Source: Dermabacter sp. p3-SID358 (GTDB taxonomy: Bacteria > Actinomycetota > Actinomycetes > Actinomycetales > Dermabacteraceae). Taken from it: a DNA stretch of 64,000 nucleotides. Made by a program: the position numbers and the translations under genes. The DNA is taken from positions 1-64,000 of the forward strand of contig NZ_JALXOZ010000007.1 in the NCBI RefSeq assembly GCF_025147465.1, in the 5' to 3' direction. The notes below the pieces were generated by a model that was not told the origin of the DNA, made no database searches, and saw nothing but the letters and a program-made list of their open reading frames with translations. Positions within the stretch are counted from its first letter, which is position 1; each line of letters opens with the position of its first letter. Below are positions 57,840 through 64,000 of this stretch, one piece after another.

Positions 57840-57872
57840 ATAGCCTAAGCGCTTACTCGCCACACCACCGAA

Positions 57873-57915
57873 GGCCCCGTCTGGTCGCATGCGACCGGGC
57901 GGGGTCATTCTTGTT
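57873..57915 (+). terminator. terminator between the two binding-protein genes
   Basis: GGCCCCGTCTGGTCGCATGC folds on itself with GACCGGGCGGGGTC (about 15 bp), followed by ATTCTTGTT. Confidence 0.75.
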
Positions 57916-58032
57916 CACAATGAATGTTCATTGGCCCACAGCGAAGGCTCTCAACAGGACTTTTGTCGAGCATCCTGTGGCGTGGGCGATACGATCAGAA
58001 GAGTCCCCTGACCATTCTCGAGAAAGGCCATC

Positions 58033-59739
58033 ATGGCTTTCACAAGCACCCGCCGTCTCTTCCTTCAGGGCACTGCCCTGACTGGCGCCGCAGCAGCACT
58101 CACCGCGTGCTCGCAGCAGAGCGCCGAGGAGCGTGCGAAGCAGGCAAGCGCTGCAAACGAAAAAGCCGTCGAGGAGCAGATGAAGCTCCCCTCGACCGCC
58201 TGGGAGCGCGTCGATTACGACCAGGTCCCCGATGGCGGCACGTTTACGGTATCGATCTCCCAGGTCCCCGCGAACTGGAACCAGAAGCACATCGATGGCA
58301 ACGAGGTTTCTCTCTCCGCGATCATGGAGACCGTGTGCCCCGAGACTCCGCTCAAGGCGTCGGAAAACGGCGACGTTGAACTCGACCCCGATTACCTCAC
58401 GTCGGCGGAGCTCACGAGTGAGGATCCGCAGATCGTCACGGTAAAGTACAACGAGAAGGCCGTGTGGAGCGATGGCACGCCCGTCACAGTTGACGACCTC
58501 ATCGCTCAGCATAAAGCCCAAAACGGCGAGAACGAGGCATTCCAGACGGCTTCGACGAACGGCTGGAGCTCGATCAAGGAGATCCGCAAGATCAGCGACT
58601 TTGAGGCGGAGATCGAATACGCGGAGACGTTCCCGTTCTGGAATGTGTACCTCTACCCGAACCTTCCGAAGGCGATTTCGGAGACCCCCGAAGCGTTCAA
58701 CGGTCAAACGACCGAGCCGACCCTCACCCGCGGCCCGTTCAAGATCGACAACATCGATGCCACAGGCGGTGTCATTACCGTGAAGCGCAACGAGAAGTGG
58801 TGGGGCCGTGCACCGAAGCTCGAGACGATTGTGTTCAAGGTGACGACCCAGCAGAACATGGCGCAGGCGTTCGTGAACGGTGAGCTCGACTACATCGAGA
58901 TTGCCGATGGTGATACCTATGGCCAGGCAAAGGGTCGCAAGAATGCCGTGATCCAAAAGTCGAACGGACTTTCGTGGGCGCACCTCACGCTTAACGTGGG
59001 CGGCGCCGAGGGCGCGCTTGGTGATGCAAAGGTGCGCGAGGCGATCTTCCGCGGCATCGATCGCAACGCTGTGGCCCGCGCGGTCATGGAGCCGCTTGAG
59101 TCGCCCGTGATTCTCGTGAATAACTTCATCTACATGCCGGGGCAGGAGGGCTACGAGGATTCATACGCGGATCTTAAGTTCGATCCCGAGGCTTCGCAGA
59201 AGCTCCTCGAGGAGGCCGGCTACAAGAAGAACGGTGATGTGTACGAGAAAGACGGCAAGCCCCTCGCATTCTCGATCATCATCCCGGCAGAGACGAAGTC
59301 GAGTGAGGATCGAGCTCGTCAGATCATGACGAACCTCAACGCGGTGGGCTTCAAGGTGGATCTGAAGACAGTTCCGAGCGATAAGTACTTCGATGACTAC
59401 GTGATTCCGGGTCGATTCGCTGCGGTGTCGTTCGGTTGGCGTGGCACGCTCTTTGCTGAGCAGTCAAGCCCGAACGTATACCTGAAGGATTCGGGGCAGA
59501 ACTTCACAGGGTTCGCCCCCGAGGAGGTCGACGAGCTCAACAAGAAGATCCAGACCGAGCTTGACCCGAAGAAGCGCACGGAACTCGCGAACGAGTTCTC
59601 GAACGCCCAGGCGAAGGCGTACACGGTTCTTCCGTTCTACGCGTCGCCCACGATCATCGGTCTCACAGAGGGCTTTGTGAACGTTGGCGCTGCGCAGTTT
59701 GAGACGACTGACTGGACGGCAGTGGGCAAGAAGGCCTGA
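58033..59739 (+). CDS. peptide-binding lipoprotein (SBP family 5), paralogue 2
   Basis: 568 residues, clearly a duplicate of the preceding protein: the same Tat signal (TSTRRLFLQGTALTG), the lipobox ALTAC, a shared core and the same C-terminal phrase (DWTAVG versus DYTAVG). The most divergent part is the stretch after VSLSAIMETV (residues ~95-115) and the region facing the ligand, which suggests a changed specificity. A strong terminator lies in the 193-bp gap after paralogue 1, so it may have its own promoter. It is the last gene of the cluster. Confidence 0.92.
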   Translation: MAFTSTRRLFLQGTALTGAAAALTACSQQSAEERAKQASAANEKAVEEQMKLPSTAWERVDYDQVPDGGTFTVSISQVPANWNQKHIDGNEVSLSAIMETVCPETPLKASENGDVELDPDYLTSAELTSEDPQIVTVKYNEKAVWSDGTPVTVDDLIAQHKAQNGENEAFQTASTNGWSSIKEIRKISDFEAEIEYAETFPFWNVYLYPNLPKAISETPEAFNGQTTEPTLTRGPFKIDNIDATGGVITVKRNEKWWGRAPKLETIVFKVTTQQNMAQAFVNGELDYIEIADGDTYGQAKGRKNAVIQKSNGLSWAHLTLNVGGAEGALGDAKVREAIFRGIDRNAVARAVMEPLESPVILVNNFIYMPGQEGYEDSYADLKFDPEASQKLLEEAGYKKNGDVYEKDGKPLAFSIIIPAETKSSEDRARQIMTNLNAVGFKVDLKTVPSDKYFDDYVIPGRFAAVSFGWRGTLFAEQSSPNVYLKDSGQNFTGFAPEEVDELNKKIQTELDPKKRTELANEFSNAQAKAYTVLPFYASPTIIGLTEGFVNVGAAQFETTDWTAVGKKA

Positions 59740-59760
59740 TCGCCTTTTCGGCTTGTGCGG

Positions 59761-59818
59761 GCCGGGTTCCGCTCTCCCCCGAGTTTCCGGGGCGAGGGGC
59801 GGGGTCCGGCTCGTTTCG
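59761..59818 (+). terminator. terminator after the second binding-protein gene
   Basis: GCCGG...CCGGC closes a long imperfect GC stem (59761-59810), followed by TCGTTTCG. Confidence 0.6.
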
Positions 59819-59845
59819 TATGTGCAGGGTTGGGAGGGTCCGACG

Positions 59846-60493
59846 CTAGAGGGCTGCCGTGAGCACCCCGAGAATGAGGAACGCAGCCGGGATCGCGAGG
59901 GGGATGATCCTCAGTTTGGACTGAAGAACCGCGGTCTCCGAGCGGGCGTCGGAATCCTTGGCATGCTTGACCTGCCACGCTTCCCACGCGTGCACGAGTA
60001 CACGCGACGGGGAGCGTTCTTGGTCGTTTCGAAGGCGTTCGGCGGGGCCAACGTGCCCGCGCTCGGCATAGCGGTCGCGGCCCGAGATGCGCACGTGGGC
60101 GTCGGCGGGCTTGTCGCGGCCGATGCCGGGAGCGTTCCATGCGGTGACGGTGCGCGTAGTACCGCTTTCGGTGCGCGCGCGGATTGACACCATGGCGCCG
60201 AGGCCGATGTGTTCGATCGCGGAATAGGGAGCGCTGTACTCGTGCAGGACGTTGCGCACGACCACACCGCCCGGATAGACGAACGTCGCGGGTGAGAAGA
60301 GGATGAGCCACACGAGGGAGGCGGCGAGTCCGAGCCACGGGCCGAATTGGAGCACGGTGTCCCATCGGTTCTTGAGGATCGCATCCCCGAGGAGAAACGC
60401 GATGATGGCCCACGTGATCGCGGGGATCCACAGCGCACTTGAAGGGCGCAGCGCGAGCGGTTTTTCACCCGCCGTGTCGAATCCGAGGGTCAC
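59846..60493 (-). CDS. membrane protein with PH-like domain
   Basis: 215 residues, not assigned to a named family. Two helices (IPAITWAIIAFLLGDAIL and WLGLAASLVWLILFSPATF) precede a beta-rich domain starting VYPGGVVVRNVLHEYSAPYS, which resembles bacterial PH domains. A third helix (IIPLAIPAAFLILGVLTAAL) ends the protein. The start is GTG 60493, overlapping the DUF6457 stop by three bases, so the two are coupled. Same layout as the proteins at 38787 and 40428. Confidence 0.7.
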   Translation of the reverse strand: MTLGFDTAGEKPLALRPSSALWIPAITWAIIAFLLGDAILKNRWDTVLQFGPWLGLAASLVWLILFSPATFVYPGGVVVRNVLHEYSAPYSAIEHIGLGAMVSIRARTESGTTRTVTAWNAPGIGRDKPADAHVRISGRDRYAERGHVGPAERLRNDQERSPSRVLVHAWEAWQVKHAKDSDARSETAVLQSKLRIIPLAIPAAFLILGVLTAAL

Positions 60494-60783
60494 TTGTCGC
60501 CTTCGACGGGGTCGCCGATGTAGGCACGCACGAAGCGCTTGACCTGGTCGTGGGCGTCGGCCCAGCTTTCGGCCTTACCGGAGCCCACGAGGTAGCCGAC
60601 AACCATCGACGCGAAGGGGCCCGCGGGGCGCACGACGGTGTGGGCGGCGACACCCGTGAGGGAGAGAATGAGATCGCGGTCGGCCTCGGTAAAGGGCGGC
60701 TCGAAGCCCGCGTCGTTCGCGGAGGCGTCGATGAAGCGCTGGAGCGCTTCGATCATCTTCGGGTCATCGGCCTTGGGGCTCAT
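60490..60783 (-). CDS. free-standing DUF6457 protein
   Basis: 97 residues. LILSLTGVAAHTVVRPAGPF, followed by VVGYLVGSG, matches DUF6457 as I know it from the C-termini of actinobacterial MobA-like nucleotidyltransferases. Here the domain stands alone. ATG 60783 is preceded by AAAGGAGAG. It lies between a second moeA and a PH-like membrane protein on one strand, supporting a Mo-cofactor link. No MobA gene is present in the window. Confidence 0.7.
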   Translation of the reverse strand: MSPKADDPKMIEALQRFIDASANDAGFEPPFTEADRDLILSLTGVAAHTVVRPAGPFASMVVGYLVGSGKAESWADAHDQVKRFVRAYIGDPVEGDK

Positions 60784-60821
60784 GCTAACTCTCCTTTGCG
60801 TGGGCTTTCGCCCATTATTCC

Positions 60822-62120
60822 TTATCGTGCACGAAGGCTCCCGCCGAGCGAGAGGACGCGCGCGCGGTCTCTTTCGAGGATGACGAGGGCGTTGGCTTCG
60901 GCAAACGGCCGCAAACGCCTGCCCTCGCATTCGGTCGCGATAAGGCGCCCGTGCTCGATTGTGAGGTGGGCGGGCTTCACGGTCGCGCCGTCCTTGAGGG
61001 GCTTTTCTTCGCGGCGCACGTTCTCCTGCGGGAGGTTGATGGGGCGCGAAGGCGAGCCGAGAAGCGGTGCGACGAACAGGTGGAATGCGGTGAAAGCGCC
61101 AACGGGCGTCCCTGGGAGATGCACCATGGGGATCGCGGCGCCACCTTCGTCGACCTCAATGCTGAGGCGCCCCACTCCTTGAGGCCCGCCTGGGCGCATC
61201 GCGAGATGCTCGAACCTCGAACAGCCGAGGCCCCGCGCCTCGCCAAAGCCCTCTCCGAATGCTGCCTTGACAACGTCACGCGCGCCTGAGCCCACGCCAC
61301 CGGTTGTGACGATGAGGTCGTGGCGCGGCGCGATCGAGCGCGCAAGCCCGATCAGTTCCGCGGGATCATCCCCAACGTGGTGGATGCTCGCCTCAGCGCC
61401 GAGCCTTGCGCACGCCGCTTGAAGCATCGGCCCGTTCGACTCAAGCACGGCGCCGCGGCGCACACCGGCATCGCCGCGAAGGTCCGTCACGAGTTCATCG
61501 CCCGTCATGATGATCGCGACCCTGCGCGGCCTCGTGAGCCGCGCGTGCGTCACGCCCACCGAAAGCGCAATACCGATGAGCTCGGGCGTCACGAAATCGC
61601 CCCTGCGCGCGAGGAGATCACCAGCGGGGATCTCCTCCCCGACTTGCCGCACGTGGCGGCCAGGAGCGAGGGCTTTCGCGCGTCCAGCCTCGGGAATCAA
61701 GAGTGTGATGCGCGCGGGAGTCTCGGCCGCGGTTGGGTCAGCGTCAGTGAGTTCGACCGGAATCACCGTGTCGAGGTCATCGGGCAGGAGCCCGCCCGTC
61801 ATGATGCGCGCGGCTGTTCCCGGGCGGCGGTTTCCAACGGCTGGTCGGCCCGCAGAGATGTCATACGTGACCTCGAGATGGGCGGGAAAGGCGTCGGACC
61901 CCTCCCCTAGCCCAAGCTCACGCGCGCTCACCGCGAAACCATCCATCGCGCTCATGCGAAATTCCGGCGCGGGGATCCTTGAGGTGAGGGGCTCGGCGAG
62001 CCTCCGGCCAAGTGCGCCCTGGAGAGGGGCATCTTCGATGCGGTCGGGGGCAAGAGCGGCGAGGCCGAGAACCGTCGCGCGCCATTCGTCGAGGCTCACG
62101 TGCATTTTGGGATCTTTCAT
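60822..62120 (-). CDS. moeA: second molybdopterin molybdotransferase (MoeA paralogue)
   Basis: About 432 residues with all MoeA landmarks: MSAMDGFAVSA, GTAARIMTGGLLPDDLDTVIPVE, VAIIMTGDELV, LIVTTGGVGSGARDVVK and MVHLPGTPVGAFTAF. It is only moderately like the MoeA at 45690, so the two are old paralogues; one may act with a different metal-cofactor branch (MPT versus MGD). Start at ATG 62120 (MKDPKMHV) or at the Met five residues later; neither has a strong ribosome site. It is followed by the DUF6457 gene after 38 bp. Confidence 0.92.
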   Translation of the reverse strand: MKDPKMHVSLDEWRATVLGLAALAPDRIEDAPLQGALGRRLAEPLTSRIPAPEFRMSAMDGFAVSARELGLGEGSDAFPAHLEVTYDISAGRPAVGNRRPGTAARIMTGGLLPDDLDTVIPVELTDADPTAAETPARITLLIPEAGRAKALAPGRHVRQVGEEIPAGDLLARRGDFVTPELIGIALSVGVTHARLTRPRRVAIIMTGDELVTDLRGDAGVRRGAVLESNGPMLQAACARLGAEASIHHVGDDPAELIGLARSIAPRHDLIVTTGGVGSGARDVVKAAFGEGFGEARGLGCSRFEHLAMRPGGPQGVGRLSIEVDEGGAAIPMVHLPGTPVGAFTAFHLFVAPLLGSPSRPINLPQENVRREEKPLKDGATVKPAHLTIEHGRLIATECEGRRLRPFAEANALVILERDRARVLSLGGSLRAR

Positions 62121-62287
62121 GACAGGGGGTCGTGCTTCACCAACGTACACGCCCGCGACACGTCTCGCGCTTACCGCCCAATGTGTGAGGTAGGCCGGGT
62201 GTGACCTACAATAAGGAAGAACCCGGAGTAACGTTGCCCGGGCCCGAATGCACCGATGCGTTCGGAACGCAGTGGAAGGATCCCCTC

Positions 62288-63592
62288 ATGTTTAAACCCA
62301 CCCGTCGTTCAGTTCTTGCCGCCTCCGCAGCTGGCGCCGCCGCCGCGGGCCTCGCTGCGTGCTCCGATGGCTCTTCCGGTGGTTCCGGCGCGGCGAAGGC
62401 TGATTTCGAGGAGCGCGGTCCTATTAGCGTCGTGCGCGGCAAGGACAACACCGGCAAGTTCCAGGAATTCATCAAGCAGTGGAACGATGAGCACCCCGAC
62501 GAAAAGGTCACGCTCATCGAACTTCCCGAGTCGGCTGATGAACAGCGCTCGCAGCTCATCAACAACGCCCAGGCAAAGTCCGATGCCTACACGGTGCTCG
62601 GTCTCGATGTCGTGTGGACCGCCGAGTTCGCGGCCCAGCAGTGGGTCGTCGAGCTTCCCGAGGATAGGTTCGAGCTCGATAAGCTCCTCCCCTCGACCGT
62701 CGAGACCGGCAAGTACTTCGACAAGCTCTACGCCGTGCCCTACACGACCAACGCCGAGCTCCTCTACTACCGTAAAGACCTCATCGAGGCTGCAGGCTCG
62801 AACGAGCCCCCGAAGAGTTTCGAGGAGATGTACCAGTTGATCGAGGCGATCCGCGGAACCGAGGAGGGCAAGGATACTCTCGGCTTCGGCTCGCAGTACT
62901 CGAAGTATGAGGGCCTCACTGTGCAGCTCACTGGTCTCGCAAAGTCCGCGGGCAAGGACCTCTTCGATAAGGAAGGAAAGCCGCAGGCAAATTCCAGCGA
63001 GGCGAAGGCAGGCCTCAAGGCCGCCAAGGATGGTTTCGACAACAAGTACATCCCCGAGGAAGCCCTCACTTATAAGGAAGAAGAAAGCCGCCAGGCCTTC
63101 CAGGATGGTCGCCTCGCGTTCCTCCAGAACTGGCCGTACGTGTGGAATATGGCGAATGCTGAGGACGGCTCGTCGAAGGTCAACGGCAAGTTCGACGTGT
63201 GCCCGGTCCCGGGCGTGGGCAACAGCGAGGGCGCAACCGCGCTCGGCGGCCTTAACTACGGCATCTCAGCGTTCGCAAAGAACAAGGGTACGGCGATCGA
63301 CTTCATCGCCTTCCTCGCGAGCGAGGAACAGCAGAAGGCCCAGGCTCTCGCGACCGGCGAAGCGCCCGCGCACTCCGCCGTCTACGACGACCCCGAGGTG
63401 CTCGAGATGTACCCGTACTACAAGACTCTTAAGGCTGCCGTCGATGCCGGCACCTCCCGCCCGCAGGTCGTCAAATACGGCGACGTGACGCAGGCGATCC
63501 AGGAGGCGGCGTACAACGTGCTCTCCGGCTCGAAGGAGGTCGACGAATCGCTCGACGCCCTCCAGAAGACCCTCGAGGAACTTCAGGCGTAA
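62288..63592 (+). CDS. sugar-type ABC transporter binding lipoprotein (SBP family 1)
   Basis: 434-residue extracellular solute-binding protein. TRRSVLAASAAG is a Tat-like signal and GLAAC the lipobox, followed by a Ser/Gly-rich linker. The mature part has the family 1 pattern: VTLIELPESADEQRSQLINN, DVVWTAEFAAQ, YAVPYTTNAELLYYRKDLIE and the late FIAFLASEEQQKAQ. Trehalose/maltose-type oligosaccharides are usual ligands in actinobacteria, but specificity is not shown. ATG 62288 has AAGGA nearby. The permease downstream belongs to the same importer. Confidence 0.92.
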   Translation: MFKPTRRSVLAASAAGAAAAGLAACSDGSSGGSGAAKADFEERGPISVVRGKDNTGKFQEFIKQWNDEHPDEKVTLIELPESADEQRSQLINNAQAKSDAYTVLGLDVVWTAEFAAQQWVVELPEDRFELDKLLPSTVETGKYFDKLYAVPYTTNAELLYYRKDLIEAAGSNEPPKSFEEMYQLIEAIRGTEEGKDTLGFGSQYSKYEGLTVQLTGLAKSAGKDLFDKEGKPQANSSEAKAGLKAAKDGFDNKYIPEEALTYKEEESRQAFQDGRLAFLQNWPYVWNMANAEDGSSKVNGKFDVCPVPGVGNSEGATALGGLNYGISAFAKNKGTAIDFIAFLASEEQQKAQALATGEAPAHSAVYDDPEVLEMYPYYKTLKAAVDAGTSRPQVVKYGDVTQAIQEAAYNVLSGSKEVDESLDALQKTLEELQA

Positions 63593-63607
63593 CGCTTCAT
63601 TCACCGG

Positions 63608-63649
63608 CTGGGCCCGCGGAGGTCAAACCGCTGCGGGCCCAGTGTTTTT
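63608..63649 (+). terminator. attenuating terminator between binding protein and permease
   Basis: CTGGGCCCGC and GCGGGCCCAG pair perfectly (10 bp) and are followed by TGTTTTTG. It probably reduces permease expression relative to the binding protein. Confidence 0.8.
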
Positions 63650-63673
63650 GCTCGAACCAGGATGGGAAACTAC

Positions 63674-64000
63674 ATGCCCAAACCATCAGCACCGAGGAGC
63701 GAGGGGCGCCTCGCGTACTTGCTCCTCCTCCCGACCTTGCTCCTTCTCGCCATCGTCGTGGGATTCCCGCTCGTGCTGTCCGTGTGGCAATCGTTCTTCG
63801 TCGCGGGCGGCGGGATCGACCCCGAGACCGGCTTCATCAAGCAGGGCGACACGTTCGTGGGGCTCCAGAACTACCTCGACGCCTTCACCTCAGTTGGCGC
63901 GGGCGCGGGCTTCTGGAACGCGTTTTGGAACACAACACTCTTTACGATCATCGGCGTGAGCATCGAGACCGTGCTCGGAGTGGCGATGGCGCTCATCATG
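63674..64000 (+). CDS. sugar ABC transporter permease (MalF/UgpA type), 3' truncated by window end
   Basis: The open frame runs off the window. It begins MPKPSAPRSEGRLAYLLLLP, with a first hydrophobic helix (LLLLAIVVGFPLVLSVWQSF), then an extracytoplasmic loop containing FVGLQNYLDAF, a phrase typical of MalF/UgpA-like subunits, and the start of the permease core (NAFWNTTLFTIIGVSIETVLG). ATG 63662 four codons upstream is a possible start; GGGAAA precedes 63674. Only ~109 residues are visible. Confidence 0.85.
   Translation, partial: MPKPSAPRSEGRLAYLLLLPTLLLLAIVVGFPLVLSVWQSFFVAGGGIDPETGFIKQGDTFVGLQNYLDAFTSVGAGAGFWNAFWNTTLFTIIGVSIETVLGVAMALIM

Overview
The window is GC-rich chromosomal DNA, densely coded on both strands. 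It most resembles a facultatively anaerobic, skin- or mucosa-associated actinobacterium of the order Micrococcales. A Dermabacter-like member of the Dermabacteraceae fits best, but this is inferred from gene families and cannot be proven from one window. Pointers are LPXTG surface proteins with G5/Rib-type repeats, anaerobic ribonucleotide reductase, Pta-AckA fermentation, a GuaB3 protein, DUF3817 and DUF6457 proteins, and several apparently leaderless genes. No rRNA, tRNA or CRISPR array was seen.

Layout. 0.1-4.1 kb (minus): DUF853/HerA-like ATPase, TetR regulator and DHA2 drug exporter. 4.2-13.3 kb: two sortase-anchored surface proteins with identical 3' ends inside a 262-bp direct repeat; the larger one has a 5' end broken by frameshifts. 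13.3-16.0 kb: nrdD-nrdG with paired NrdR-like boxes upstream. 16.4-20.5 kb: an enterobacterial-looking speF-potE ornithine decarboxylase/antiporter operon. 20.9-25.3 kb: lysS, a second DHA2 exporter and a GNAT protein. 25.6-43.4 kb: guaA, DUF3817, SURF1, pta-ackA, guaB3, a DnaQ-like exonuclease, a 1125-residue ABC fusion, guaB, two membrane proteins around an RluA-type synthase, and groES-groEL with CIRCE elements. 43.9-51.6 kb: a 57-residue orphan protein, molybdenum-cofactor genes (moaE, MogA/MoaB, moaC, moeA; divergent moaA-moaD; moeB-rhodanese), interrupted by a 1.36-kb unit with inverted repeats and one PD-(D/E)XK-like gene. 51.6-59.8 kb: a peptide ABC transporter operon with two paralogous binding lipoproteins. 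59.8-62.1 kb: a PH-like membrane protein, a free-standing DUF6457 protein and a second moeA. 62.3-64 kb: a sugar-type binding lipoprotein and a permease cut by the window end.

Together the genes describe an organism that can make deoxynucleotides without oxygen, excrete acetate for ATP, buffer acid by decarboxylating ornithine, build Mo-cofactor enzymes, import peptides and sugars, and display large adhesins. The most unusual material lies in intergenic DNA. Four 70-bp palindromic elements are present: two follow the two adhesin genes, and two form the ends of the 1.36-kb unit inside the Mo-cofactor region.
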